Below are positions 51,165-60,459 of a stretch of DNA of 64,000 nucleotides, piece after piece (the first letter of the stretch is position 1; each line of letters begins with the position of its first letter). The DNA is from Sphingobium xenophagum NBRC 107872 (GTDB taxonomy: Bacteria > Pseudomonadota > Alphaproteobacteria > Sphingomonadales > Sphingomonadaceae). The stretch is from positions 1 through 64,000 of the forward strand of contig NZ_BARE01000002.1 in assembly GCF_000367345.1 (NCBI RefSeq). Direction: 5' to 3'. The notes under the pieces are model-generated. The model saw only the letters and a program-made list of their open reading frames with translations, did not search any database and was not told the DNA's origin. The translations under genes were made by a program, and so were the position numbers.

Positions 51165-52793
51165 TTACTTGAACAGGCTGCCCAAAATCCCGCGCACCAG
51201 CCGACCCGCAATCCCGCCGCTCGACGATTTGCGGCTCGATCCGCCGAACACCGCGCGGCCCAGTTCGTTGGCGACCTGCCGCCCGACCGATGAGCCGGCC
51301 GCGCGCGTCGCCGACTGGATCGCCTTGTCCAGCGCGGACGGCTTGGCCGCCTCGCGCGCGGCGGCGGCGTCGGCGCGGGCCTGCGCCTTGATCTCCTGTT
51401 CGCGCTGCTTGGCCTCCGCCTTGGCCTGCACGGCGGCGGTCCGCTCGGCTTCGTCCTGCGCCTTCTTCGCGGCGGCGGCAGCAGCGGCATTGCCGCGCGC
51501 GGCCAGTATCTCCTCCGCCGATTCGCGGTCGATCGCCTCGTCATATTTGCCCGCAACCGGGGAAATCGACTGGATGATCGCCCGCTCCTTGGGGCTTACC
51601 GGGCCAAGCCGCGATCGCGGCGGTGCGATCAGCGTGCGCTGGACGACGCCGGGCGATCCATCCTCCTGCAATAGCGACACCAGCGCCTCGCCGACCTTCA
51701 ATTCGGTAATCGCCGTCTCGACATTCAGGTCGGGATTGATGCGGAACGTCTCAGCCGCCGCCTTGATCGCGCGCTGGTCGCGCGGCGTGAAGGCGCGCAG
51801 CGCGTGCTGTACCCGGTTGCCCAATTGCCCGGCGACATCCTCTGGTATGTCTATCGGGTTCTGGGTCACGAAATAGACGCCCACGCCCTTGGACCGGATC
51901 AGCCGCACCACCTGCTCGATCTTGTCGGTGAGCGCCTTGGGCGCATCGTCGAACAGCAGATGCGCCTCGTCAAAGAAGAAGACCAGCACCGGCTTGTCCG
52001 GATCGCCCACTTCGGGCAGCGTCTCGAACAATTCGCTCAGCAGCCACAACAGAAACGTCGCATAGAGTTTCGGGCTCTGCATCAGCTTGTCGGCGGCCAA
52101 TATGTTCACATAACCGCGCCCTTGCTCATCCACCTTGATCATGTCGTGAATGTCGAGCGCGGGTTCGCCGAAGAAATGCGCGCCGCCCTGGCTTTCAAGC
52201 TGGAGCAATTGCCGCTGGATCGCGCCGACGCTGGCCTTGGTAACATTGCCATAACGCGCCGACAGCGTGTCGGCATTTTCCGCGCAAAAGCTGAGCATCG
52301 CCTGCAAGTCGCCCAGGTCCAGCAGCAGCAGCCCTTCCTCGTCGGCATATTTGAACGCGATCGACAGCACGCCTTCCTGCGTTTCGTTGAGGCCCATAAG
52401 CCGCGCCAGCAGCAACGGCCCCATTTCGCTGATGGTCGTGCGGATCGGATGGCCCTGTTCGCCATAAAGATCCCAAAAGATCGCCGGATTGTCGGCATAG
52501 CTATAATCGGAAAGGCCGATTTCAGCCGCCCGCGCGACCAGCTTGTCGGCATTTTTGGCCGTCGGGGAGCCGGCCATGGCGATGCCTGACAGGTCGCCCT
52601 TCACGTCGGACAGGAACACCGGCACGCCCAGCGCGGAAAAACTCTCGGCAATGCCCTGCAACGTCACCGTCTTGCCAGTGCCCGTCGCCCCGGCGATCAG
52701 GCCATGGCGATTGGCCCGGCGCAGGTTGAGCAACTGGCGGACACCGCCATCCTTGTCCGGCGCGCCAAGACCAATGAAAATGCCGTCGCTCAT
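51165..52793 (-). CDS. HerA-like ATPase (DUF853)
   Basis: A 542-aa cytoplasmic ATPase of the DUF853/HerA-helicase C-terminal family. Walker A is GATGTGKT (residues 35-42). Walker B is [13 protein letters not shown], and [30 protein letters not shown] carries the sensor region. After about residue 430 comes an Ala/Lys/Glu-rich coiled coil ([20 protein letters not shown]), ending with a Gly/Ser-Arg tail and RGILGSLFK. Related HerA proteins translocate DNA, but the role of DUF853 proteins is not established. No NurA nuclease gene lies nearby. Confidence 0.88.
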   Translation of the reverse strand: MSDGIFIGLGAPDKDGGVRQLLNLRRANRHGLIAGATGTGKTVTLQGIAESFSALGVPVFLSDVKGDLSGIAMAGSPTAKNADKLVARAAEIGLSDYSYADNPAIFWDLYGEQGHPIRTTISEMGPLLLARLMGLNETQEGVLSIAFKYADEEGLLLLDLGDLQAMLSFCAENADTLSARYGNVTKASVGAIQRQLLQLESQGGAHFFGEPALDIHDMIKVDEQGRGYVNILAADKLMQSPKLYATFLLWLLSELFETLPEVGDPDKPVLVFFFDEAHLLFDDAPKALTDKIEQVVRLIRSKGVGVYFVTQNPIDIPEDVAGQLGNRVQHALRAFTPRDQRAIKAAAETFRINPDLNVETAITELKVGEALVSLLQEDGSPGVVQRTLIAPPRSRLGPVSPKERAIIQSISPVAGKYDEAIDRESAEEILAARGNAAAAAAAKKAQDEAERTAAVQAKAEAKQREQEIKAQARADAAAAREAAKPSALDKAIQSATRAAGSSVGRQVANELGRAVFGGSSRKSSSGGIAGRLVRGILGSLFK

Positions 52794-52812
52794 CCCCGTT
52801 CCTTCCCCATAA

Positions 52813-52849
52813 AAAAGCCGTCATTCCCGCCTGCGCGGGAATGACGGAA
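52813..52849 (-). terminator. Rho-independent terminator of degP
   Basis: CCGTCATTCCCGC (52820-52832) pairs perfectly with GCGGGAATGACGG (52837-52849). On the minus strand the stem is followed by C and TTTTTT (52818-52813). It lies 53 bp after the degP stop and 20 bp before the DUF853 start. Confidence 0.87.
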
Positions 52850-52901
52850 ACATTTTCACTATCCTCCAGCCGTCAAGGAAAGAGGAATGTTCATAAGGTG
52901 C

Positions 52902-54419
52902 TTATTTATCGCGCAAACGCACCGGCAGGAAAATCGGCTGCTGGCCGCGACGCAGCACCTGGAGCAGGATGGCGTTGCGGTTCTGCGCCGCCACCGCCTT
53001 CACCTGCGCGTCCAGTTCGGCCTGGCTGGTGATCGGGCGATTATTCGCGCTGATGATCACATCGCCACGCCGCAGCCCCTTGGCCCCGGCATCGGTCGAT
53101 CCGTCAACGGCAGTAATCACCACGCCGCGCGTATCGGCGGCCACGCCCAGCTGACGAATGATGCCGGGCGTCAGCGGGATCGCCGAAATGCCTAGCGACT
53201 GCTGCGCTGCCTGGCCCGGATTGGAATCCTGCTGGCTGAAATCCTCATCCTGCTGCGGGGCGAAGCTGGACAGCTCCTCTTCCGACGGACGCTCGCCCAC
53301 AACGGCGGTCACCGTCTGGCGCTGGCCATTGCGCATCAGGACGATCGGCACCTTGCTGCCGATCGGCTGGTTGGCGACGATGGAGGACAGGTTCTGGTCC
53401 GGGTTCACTTCCTGACCATTGACCGACACGATGACGTCGCCCGCCTTGATCCCGGCCTTGTCCGCGCCCTTGCCCGGCTCGACGCCCTGGACGAATTCGC
53501 CGCGATTCTTGGCCAGACCGAGCGAATCGGCCAGATCCTCGCCCAGCGGGCTGATCTGGACGCCCAGATAGCCGCGCTTGACGCTCTGGCCCTGGCGCAG
53601 GGTCGCGACGATCGGCGCGGCCTGTTCGGACGGAATGGCAAAGCCGATGCCGACATTGCCGCCCGACGGCGACAGGATCTGGCTGTTGATGCCGATCACA
53701 TTGCCGCGCATGTCGAACATCGGGCCGCCGCTATTGCCCTGGTTGATCGACGCATCGGTCTGGATGAACTTCTCGTAACCGCCACCCGTGCTGCGATGCA
53801 CGGCGGAGATGATACCAGCCGTCACCGTGCCCGACAGGGCGAAGGGGTTGCCGATCGCAACGACCCAATCGCCGACCCGCGCCTTGGTGCTGTCGCCGAA
53901 CTTGACGAAGGGCAGGGGCTTTTTCGCGTCGATCTTCAGCACCGCCAGGTCGGTCGCGGGATCGCGGCCCACCAGCTTGGCGGTATATTCTTCCTTGTTG
54001 GTCAGCGTGACCGTGATCGAATCGACGGTCGCGCCTTCCGCGCCTGCCGACACGACGTGGTTGTTGGTGACGATATAGCCGTCAGCCGAAATCAGGAAGC
54101 CCGAACCCAGCGACTGGGCCTGCCGGGTCTGGGGCCGTCCGCCCGGCGCTTGGCCGAACAGGTCGCCAAAGGGGGTGCCGGCAAAGGGATTTTGCACCGC
54201 GACCCGCTGCTTGGTCGAAATATTGACCACCGCCGGTTGCAGCTTTTCGACCATGTCGGCCAGGCTCGCGGGCGCCCCCGCCGGGGCAGCGGCCTGCAAT
54301 CCTTCATTCTGCGCGGTCTGCGCCCCGACATTGGGGGACGTGATGGCAATGGCGGTGCCGCCCAGCAACAGGGCGCCGGTAATGGCATAAGCGTAACGCA
54401 CTCGTGACGGTCCTCTCAT
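52902..54419 (-). CDS. degP: Do-family periplasmic serine protease (DegP/HtrA)
   Basis: A 505-aa periplasmic protease-chaperone. The signal/anchor segment is YAYAITGALLLGGTAIAI. The trypsin-like domain has the triad His in VTNNHVV (about 120), Asp in DPATDLAVLKID (about 152) and Ser in INQGNSGGPMF (about 227). Two PDZ domains follow (GYLGVQISPLG...; TRGVVITAVDGSTDAGAKGL). A Gln-rich linker (PQQDEDFSQQDSNPGQAAQQ) separates them. ATG 54419 fits the signal peptide; an in-frame ATG at 54467 is possible. It follows hflC, forming an envelope-proteolysis cluster. Confidence 0.95.
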   Translation of the reverse strand: MRGPSRVRYAYAITGALLLGGTAIAITSPNVGAQTAQNEGLQAAAPAGAPASLADMVEKLQPAVVNISTKQRVAVQNPFAGTPFGDLFGQAPGGRPQTRQAQSLGSGFLISADGYIVTNNHVVSAGAEGATVDSITVTLTNKEEYTAKLVGRDPATDLAVLKIDAKKPLPFVKFGDSTKARVGDWVVAIGNPFALSGTVTAGIISAVHRSTGGGYEKFIQTDASINQGNSGGPMFDMRGNVIGINSQILSPSGGNVGIGFAIPSEQAAPIVATLRQGQSVKRGYLGVQISPLGEDLADSLGLAKNRGEFVQGVEPGKGADKAGIKAGDVIVSVNGQEVNPDQNLSSIVANQPIGSKVPIVLMRNGQRQTVTAVVGERPSEEELSSFAPQQDEDFSQQDSNPGQAAQQSLGISAIPLTPGIIRQLGVAADTRGVVITAVDGSTDAGAKGLRRGDVIISANNRPITSQAELDAQVKAVAAQNRNAILLQVLRRGQQPIFLPVRLRDK

Positions 54420-54482
54420 GATCTTCAGGAAATGGAAGGCGGGACTCTCAAACAGAGAGCCGGTCATGCGCCGCCTTGCCTT

Positions 54483-54508
54483 AACCCTCATTGAATGATG
54501 CTGGTTCC
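54483..54508 (-). promoter_or_regulatory. Candidate EcfG-type stress promoter of degP
   Basis: On the minus strand GGAAC (54508-54504), 17 bp, GGTT (54486-54483) resembles the general-stress sigma EcfG consensus of Alphaproteobacteria (GGAAC-N16/18-CGTT), with one mismatch in the -10. It would start transcription about 55 nt ahead of ATG 54419. Confidence 0.4.
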
Positions 54509-54535
54509 GAAATGATCCGCAGCATCGGTGAACCC

Positions 54536-55387
54536 TTATTTGCGTCCCTGAAACTGTTGCAGAAACTCGTTGTTGGGCGACAGGATGATGTTGGTCTGTC
54601 CGGTCCGGTCGGGTGAGAAAGTATAGCGATAGCTCTGCATCGCCCGATAGAAATCATAGAAGGACGGGTCCTTGCCGAAACTTTCGGCATAGATGCGCGC
54701 GGCATTGGCGTCCGCTTCGGCGCGGATGATCTGCGCCTGCTTGGCGCCCTGCGCCCGGATCGTCAGCGCTTCCTGCTCGCGCGCGGTACGCATCCGCGTA
54801 AAGGCGCTTTCCAGCGGCGTGCCGTCGGGCAGGTCGGCGCGCTTGATCCGCACGTCGACAATCTCGGCCCCATATTGGCGCGCGACCCGGTCCAGCCCGG
54901 CCTCGATATTCTGCATCACCTGGCCGCGTTCGGGGCTGAGCAGCGCGGCGAAAGGCCGCTTGCCCAGTTCGTTGCGCAACGCGGAACCCAGGATCGGGCG
55001 CAGCGCGTCCGACACCCGTTCCTCATTGCCAGCGGCAATATACATGCGCAGCGGATCGACGATGCGATACCGGGCAAAGGCATCCACCTGCAAGCGCAAC
55101 TGGTCGGTGGACAGCACCTGCTGCCGCTCCATCTCGACCGACAGCACCCGCTTGTCGATCCACACGATCTGGTCGATGAACGGCCAGCGCCAGATAATGC
55201 CAGCGCCGGTATTCCCGAACGTCTCGTTGGGCTGATAGCGGTTGATGATGTCCTTGGGATCGCCAAAGCGCACGATCACGCCCTGCCGGGTTTCCGGTAC
55301 GATCGTCACCGTGCTGCCGACCAGGATCAGCAGGAACAGGGCGATCAGCGCAATCGCGATGGGTTGGCGCAATATGCCCCGCATCAC
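54536..55387 (-). CDS. hflC: HflC, prohibitin-family modulator of FtsH protease
   Basis: HflC (283 aa) is an inner-membrane SPFH protein with one N-terminal helix (PIAIALIALFLLILVGSTVTIV). Its periplasmic domain includes the family blocks GVIVRFGDPKDII, WRWPFIDQIVWIDKRVLS and RIKRADLPDGTPLESAFTRMRTAREQEA. A coiled-coil region (GAKQAQIIRAEADANAARIYAESFG) follows. With HflK it forms the cage that sequesters FtsH. Its ATG overlaps the hflK stop. Confidence 0.95.
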   Translation of the reverse strand: MMRGILRQPIAIALIALFLLILVGSTVTIVPETRQGVIVRFGDPKDIINRYQPNETFGNTGAGIIWRWPFIDQIVWIDKRVLSVEMERQQVLSTDQLRLQVDAFARYRIVDPLRMYIAAGNEERVSDALRPILGSALRNELGKRPFAALLSPERGQVMQNIEAGLDRVARQYGAEIVDVRIKRADLPDGTPLESAFTRMRTAREQEALTIRAQGAKQAQIIRAEADANAARIYAESFGKDPSFYDFYRAMQSYRYTFSPDRTGQTNIILSPNNEFLQQFQGRK

Positions 55388-56508
55388 TGGCCTCCCGTGC
55401 TGGCGGCAGAGCCGGTGGCCGGGGTTGCCTGCGCGCGGCGCTTGATTTCAGGCAATGGCAGATAGGGCGTCACATTGCCGCCTTCGACGATGGTCTTGTC
55501 GACGTTCGACAACACGCCCTCCATGGTTTCATAATACATGCGGCGGCGGGTCACGTCGGGCGACAGGCGATATTGTTCATAGACCTTGTCGAACGACGCG
55601 GCCTCGCCCTGCGCCTTGGCCGTCACCTGCTGGGCGGCAGCGCGCGCTTCGTTCAGATAGGTTTGCGCGGTCTGCTGCGCTGCCGACACGGCCTTGAACG
55701 CATCGTTCACCGCGCTTGGCGGATCGGCCTGCTTGATCGCGACGCCCTGAATGCGGATGCCCGAACGATAACCATCCAATATTTCCTGCATCCGCTGCTC
55801 GACCTGCTGCTCGATCGCGGTGCGCCCAGCGCCCAGCGCATCGTCCAGGCTGACGCTCGCCAGCACGGCCCGCATCGCGCTTTCGGCGACTTCGCGCACG
55901 GCTGCGTCCGGGTCCGACAACTGGAACAGATAGAGTTCGGGGTTGCGGATGTTCCAGCGCACCGAATAGGCCAGATCGATGATGTTCTGGTCGCCCGTCA
56001 GCACCAGATTCTCGCTTTCCGCACTGGTCGATCCGACGTCGATGGTGCGGATTTCCTCCACATCCACGATCGACACGGTCTCGAACGGCGCAGGCAGGGT
56101 CAGGCTGATGCCCGGCGACAGGGTGCGGCTATATTTGCCAAGCAGGGTGACGACGCCCCGTTCCTGCGGGCCGACGCGATGAAAGCTGGTCAGCACCAGC
56201 CATAATATCACCAGCAGCGCGATCGCGGCGGGCCACAACGCCTTGCCATTGGCGCGCGGGGGCAGACCGCCAAAGCCGCCGCCACCGCCGCCTTGGCCAA
56301 AGCTTTCGCGACCACGGCGCAGCAATTCGTCGATGGCCGACGGGCCTTTCTGGCCGGTGGGTCGGTTGGGCTGGGTCCATGGGTTGCGCGGGCCGCCGTC
56401 TCCGCCCGACCCCTTGCCGTCATTGCCGTCCGGCCCGTCGCTCTTACCGCCCCAAGGCCCTTGAGCCATGCTCATGATGCCGGGCATCCACCCGAAAATT
56501 CTTTTCAT
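55384..56508 (-). CDS. hflK: HflK, prohibitin-family modulator of FtsH protease
   Basis: HflK (374 aa) pairs with HflC around FtsH. It has the typical Gly/Pro-rich cytoplasmic N-terminus (KSDGPDGNDGKGSGGDGGPR; GQGGGGGGFGGLPPR), one membrane helix (ALWPAAIALLVILWLVLTSF), then GPQERGVVTLLGKYSRTLSPG and the SPFH domain with DQNIIDLAYSVRWNIRNPELY. The C-terminal coiled coil contains LNEARAAAQQVTAKAQGEAA. Start ATG 56508 fits family length; ATGs a few codons on either side are alternatives. Confidence 0.94.
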   Translation of the reverse strand: MKRIFGWMPGIMSMAQGPWGGKSDGPDGNDGKGSGGDGGPRNPWTQPNRPTGQKGPSAIDELLRRGRESFGQGGGGGGFGGLPPRANGKALWPAAIALLVILWLVLTSFHRVGPQERGVVTLLGKYSRTLSPGISLTLPAPFETVSIVDVEEIRTIDVGSTSAESENLVLTGDQNIIDLAYSVRWNIRNPELYLFQLSDPDAAVREVAESAMRAVLASVSLDDALGAGRTAIEQQVEQRMQEILDGYRSGIRIQGVAIKQADPPSAVNDAFKAVSAAQQTAQTYLNEARAAAQQVTAKAQGEAASFDKVYEQYRLSPDVTRRRMYYETMEGVLSNVDKTIVEGGNVTPYLPLPEIKRRAQATPATGSAASTGGQ

Positions 56509-56581
56509 GGCCCTTCTATAGGAAGGCTTATCCACGAAAAACAGTGCCAATGGCTGCGATTATTTCCTACAGGGCGTGGCC

Positions 56582-57547
56582 ATGACCGATATCGCCGATT
56601 TTACCGCCCGCCTGACCGCCCTGACCGATGGCCGCGCCAGCGCCCCGCGCGTCAGGGACGGCGTCATGACCCTTGCGCTCGACGTGGGCGGGCTTGGCCC
56701 CGACCAGCGTGACGCGATCCTTGCCGCGATCCGCGAGGGTGGCCTCACCGTGCCGGGCGTCACGGACGTCCGCATCGCCCAGACCGCCGAGCGCCGCCCG
56801 CTGCGCATCATCGCGGTGGCATCGGGCAAGGGCGGGGTGGGCAAATCCACCCTGTCGGCCAATCTGGCGGTGGCGCTGCATCGGCTGGGCCACAAGGTCG
56901 GCCTCGTCGACGCCGACATTTACGGCCCGTCCCAGGCGCGTCTGATGGGCAGCGAGGACCAGAAGCCCCAGGCGCGCGAAAAGAAGCTGATCCCCGTCAC
57001 CGGCGTTGCGGGTATTCCGATGCTGTCGATGGCGCATCTGGTCGAACCGGGCAAGGCGCTGGCATGGCGCGGGCCGATGGTGGGCAATGCCCTGTCGCAA
57101 TTGATCGACGCCGACTGGGGCGACACGCAATTGCTGGTGGTGGACATGCCGCCCGGCACTGGCGACATTCAATTGACCATGGTGCAAAAGCATAAGCCGG
57201 CGGGCGCGGTCATCGTGTCCACGCCGCAGGATCTCGCTCTGATCGACGCGACCCGCGCCGTCAGCCTGTTCGCGCAGGTCGGGGTGCCGATGATCGGCCT
57301 TGTCGAAAATATGGCGGGCTATGCCTGTCCCCATTGCGGCGAAATTTCCGACCCGTTCGGGCAGGGCGGGGCGGAAGCGGCGGCGGGCGAAATGGACATG
57401 CCCTTTCTGGGCCGCGTTCCGCTCGCCATCGACATCCGCCGCCAGTCCGACGCGGGCGATCCCCCGGCCGCTGGCGAAGGCATCCATGCCGACGCCTTCC
57501 GCGCCATTGCGCAGAGGGTGGCCGACTGGCTCGGCCGCACGGTTTGA
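56582..57547 (+). CDS. mrp: Mrp/NBP35-family iron-sulfur carrier ATPase
   Basis: Mrp (ApbC, 321 aa) is a P-loop protein that binds and transfers Fe-S clusters. An N-terminal MIP18/DUF59-like domain (about 1-75) precedes the deviant Walker A GKGGVGKSTLSANLAVAL. Further motifs: DADIYGPSQARLMG, DMPPGTGDIQLTM, and MAGYACPHCGEI, whose CxxC pair bridges the cluster between subunits. ATG 56582 is preferred; a GTG two codons earlier is in frame. It diverges from hflK. Confidence 0.94.
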   Translation: MTDIADFTARLTALTDGRASAPRVRDGVMTLALDVGGLGPDQRDAILAAIREGGLTVPGVTDVRIAQTAERRPLRIIAVASGKGGVGKSTLSANLAVALHRLGHKVGLVDADIYGPSQARLMGSEDQKPQAREKKLIPVTGVAGIPMLSMAHLVEPGKALAWRGPMVGNALSQLIDADWGDTQLLVVDMPPGTGDIQLTMVQKHKPAGAVIVSTPQDLALIDATRAVSLFAQVGVPMIGLVENMAGYACPHCGEISDPFGQGGAEAAAGEMDMPFLGRVPLAIDIRRQSDAGDPPAAGEGIHADAFRAIAQRVADWLGRTV

Positions 57548-57718
57548 CTGTCCTACAGCGGGGCCAGGTTGTATGATCGGAGTGGCATTGCGATAGGATC
57601 AGGCGCGCGCAACATTATGTCGCATTTGCCGGGAAATATGCGAAGTTAAGCGATAATCCTCCGTCGCCGGGAACGCCCCTGCCGCCTGCTTCGTCATAGC
57701 TGCAAAGGAGAAATAGCC

Positions 57719-58153
57719 ATGCCGCTGACCGCCCCTCAGGATATTGCCGACCTGCTCAACGCAACCCGCACCATCGCCCTGGTCGGCATATCCGACCGGC
57801 CCGACCGCGCCAGCAATCATGTCATGCAAGTCCTTCAGGACCATGGCTATCGCGTCCTGCCGGTCAACCCGCAGATTGCGGGCGAGCATGTCCATGGCGA
57901 ATTTGTCTGGGCGCGCCTCTCGGACATCGGCGTGCCGATCGACATGGTCGACATCTTCCGCAACAGCGCCGCAGCGGGCGAGGTGGTGGACGAAGCGATA
58001 GCGGCTGGCGCCAAGGCGGTCTGGATGCAGCTGGGCGTCATCAACGAGGCCGCCGCCGCCCGCGCCGAAGCCGCTGGGCTGAAGGTCGTGATGGACCATT
58101 GCCCGGCGATCGAAATCCCGCGCCTGGGCATCGCGCCGATCCCCGCGGAATAA
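57719..58153 (+). CDS. CoA-binding protein (YccU-like)
   Basis: A 144-aa Rossmann-fold CoA_binding_2 protein: [33 protein letters not shown] is the nucleotide-binding start, then [30 protein letters not shown] and [13 protein letters not shown] with the conserved Cys. YccU-type proteins bind CoA non-covalently, and their function is unknown. AAAGGAG seven bases before the ATG is a good ribosome binding site. An EcfG-like GGAAC-N17-CGTC lies at 57670-57695 (weak). Confidence 0.88.
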   Translation: MPLTAPQDIADLLNATRTIALVGISDRPDRASNHVMQVLQDHGYRVLPVNPQIAGEHVHGEFVWARLSDIGVPIDMVDIFRNSAAAGEVVDEAIAAGAKAVWMQLGVINEAAAARAEAAGLKVVMDHCPAIEIPRLGIAPIPAE

Positions 58154-58191
58154 CGCTTTCCAGCCTGCGCTGCCCTCTCTATCAGGCGGCT

Positions 58192-60459
58192 ATGGCGCGC
58201 TTTCCGCGAAAGAAAACAGGCCCGACCAAGGGCATTGACCGGCGCACGCTGCTGGTCGGCGGCGGCGCGGCGGCCGGGCTGCTCATCGCCTGGGCCGCCT
58301 GGCCGCGCCGCTATGCCCCCAACCTCAATGCCGCGCCCGGCGAAACGATCATCAATGCCTTCCTGAAGATCGATCGGTCGGGCCAGATCATCGTCATCGT
58401 GCCGCAGACCGAAACGGGGCAGGGCGTCACCACCCTCCTGCCCCAGATCGTCGCGGACGAACTGGGCGCGGACTGGCGCACCGTCGCGGTGCAAAGCGCG
58501 CCGGTCAGCCCGCTCTACGCCAACAGCCTGCTGGCCCGCGAATGGCTGGCGAATGACTGGACCCGGTTGCTGGGCGATGCGGGGGATTGGGCGCTGGGCC
58601 AATATGCCACCCGCAACGCGCTGATGCTGACGGGCGGCGGCACCTCCGTCCCGATGTTCCATGACGCCTGCCGCGACGCCGGGGCCGCTGCCCGCATCCT
58701 GTTGTGCAAGGCTGCAGCGGCGAACTGGGACATCCCCTGGGAAAGCTGCGACATCCAGAACGGCCTCATATCCGATGGCGGCGCCCGGCGGATGAAGATC
58801 GGCGATGTGGTCGAACAGGCGGTCGGCTTCGACCTGCCCGCCATCCTGCCGCTGCGGCAGGGGCAGGACGGGCGGCTGTCGGGACAGGATCTGCCCCGGC
58901 TCGATACCCCGTCAAAGATTGACGGCAGCCATAATTTCGCCGCCGACATCCGCCTGCCGGACATGGTCTATGCCTCGATCCGGCAAGGGCCGATCGGCGA
59001 CGCGATCCTTGCCGGGCTGGACGAACGGTCCGCCAGCGGCGTCACCGGCTTTATCAAGCTCATCCGTCAGGATCGCTGGCTGGCCGCCGTCGCCACCAAC
59101 TGGTGGGCGGCGAACAAGGCGCTCGATCTGGCCGATCCCATATTCACCCTGCGCGGCACGCCGGTCAGCAGCGCGACCATCGACGACGCGCTGGAGGCCG
59201 CCTTTTCCAGCGCATCGGGCCGCCGCCTCTATGCGCAGGGCGACCTGCTAACGGTGTTCGAAGGCGCGACGATCCTGGCCAGCGAATATCAGGTCGACGC
59301 CGGACTGCACCTCGCCCTCGAACCGCTCTGCGCCACCGCTCGTGTCAGCGACGACGGCGCGGAAGTCTGGCTGGCGACCCAGGCGCCCGGCCTTGCCCGT
59401 GCCGCCATCGCCGATGCGCTGGGCCTGCCCGAAACCGCCGTCGCCCTCTATCCGCTCCATGCCGGCGGCAGCTTCGGGCGCAAGATGGATTGGGACGCCG
59501 GGGTACAGGCAGCCCTGATCGCCCGCGATTTGGGTCGCCCGGTACAACTGCTCTGGTCGCGGCTGGAAGATGTGATTCAGGATCGCCCCGCTGCGCCAGC
59601 CCATGCCCGCATGGCGGCAAAGCTTGGCCGCAACGGCGCGATAGAAGGCTGGCTGGCCAAGGTTGCGGCCCCCTGCGCCATGACGCAGACCTGGGCACGC
59701 ATTTCCGACGGCGCGCCGCCGCACGAAGCGGCCGCTGCATCGGCGGACAAGGCCAGCCGTCTGGCTGTCGCGGGCATGGTGCCGCCCTATGCCATCCCCA
59801 ACTGGGCGGTAGATCATTATCCTTGCGATGTCGGCCTTCCGCTCGGCTTCACCCGCAGCAACGCGCATCTGCACAGCGCCTTCTTCACCGAAAGCTTCGT
59901 GGACGAACTCGCCCATCTGGCGGGGATGGAGGCTATGTCCTTCCGCATCCAGATGCTGGGCGGCAACCCGCGCCTCGCCCATTGCCTTTCCACCGCCGCG
60001 GCCATGGGCGGATGGCAGGGCGGCATAGCGGGCAGCGGGCAGGGGATCGCCACCCATATGATGAACGGTGCCTATGCCGCCGTGATGGTGGAGGCCGCCG
60101 TGCGCGGCAACCGGCTGAGCGTGGGCCGCATCATCGCCGCCGTCGATGTCGGTGATCAGGTCAATCCCGACATTGCCCGGCAACAGATAGAAGGCGGGCT
60201 GATCTATGGCCTTGCCTATGCCATGGGCGCATCCGTCCCCTATGAACGGGGCCTGCCGACCCGCGCGATACTGGGCCGCATGAACCTGCCGCGCCTTTCC
60301 GACATTGGCGAGGTGACGGTGGAACTGATCCGCAGCACCGCGCCGCCCGCTGGCGTGACGGATCTTGCCGCGCCGCTGGTCGCGCCTGCCATCGCCAACG
60401 CCCTGTACACATGGACAGGTCAGCGTTTGCGCAGCCTGCCGCTACTGGGAACGACATGA
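58192..60459 (+). CDS. Molybdopterin-binding xanthine-dehydrogenase-family large subunit (IorB-like)
   Basis: A 755-aa protein of the isoquinoline 1-oxidoreductase beta-subunit type. A Tat-like leader (GIDRRTLLVGGGAAAGLLIAW) indicates export. Molybdenum-cofactor segments include PQTETGQGVTTLLPQIVADE, YPLHAGGSFGRKMDWDAGVQ and DQVNPDIARQQIEGGLIYG. At the site where the family has GGVGEP with the catalytic Glu, this protein reads AGVTDL (Asp724), an unusual change. No 2Fe-2S partner subunit or chaperone is adjacent. ATG 58192 precedes the leader. Its stop overlaps the hemH start. Confidence 0.85.
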   Translation: MARFPRKKTGPTKGIDRRTLLVGGGAAAGLLIAWAAWPRRYAPNLNAAPGETIINAFLKIDRSGQIIVIVPQTETGQGVTTLLPQIVADELGADWRTVAVQSAPVSPLYANSLLAREWLANDWTRLLGDAGDWALGQYATRNALMLTGGGTSVPMFHDACRDAGAAARILLCKAAAANWDIPWESCDIQNGLISDGGARRMKIGDVVEQAVGFDLPAILPLRQGQDGRLSGQDLPRLDTPSKIDGSHNFAADIRLPDMVYASIRQGPIGDAILAGLDERSASGVTGFIKLIRQDRWLAAVATNWWAANKALDLADPIFTLRGTPVSSATIDDALEAAFSSASGRRLYAQGDLLTVFEGATILASEYQVDAGLHLALEPLCATARVSDDGAEVWLATQAPGLARAAIADALGLPETAVALYPLHAGGSFGRKMDWDAGVQAALIARDLGRPVQLLWSRLEDVIQDRPAAPAHARMAAKLGRNGAIEGWLAKVAAPCAMTQTWARISDGAPPHEAAAASADKASRLAVAGMVPPYAIPNWAVDHYPCDVGLPLGFTRSNAHLHSAFFTESFVDELAHLAGMEAMSFRIQMLGGNPRLAHCLSTAAAMGGWQGGIAGSGQGIATHMMNGAYAAVMVEAAVRGNRLSVGRIIAAVDVGDQVNPDIARQQIEGGLIYGLAYAMGASVPYERGLPTRAILGRMNLPRLSDIGEVTVELIRSTAPPAGVTDLAAPLVAPAIANALYTWTGQRLRSLPLLGTT

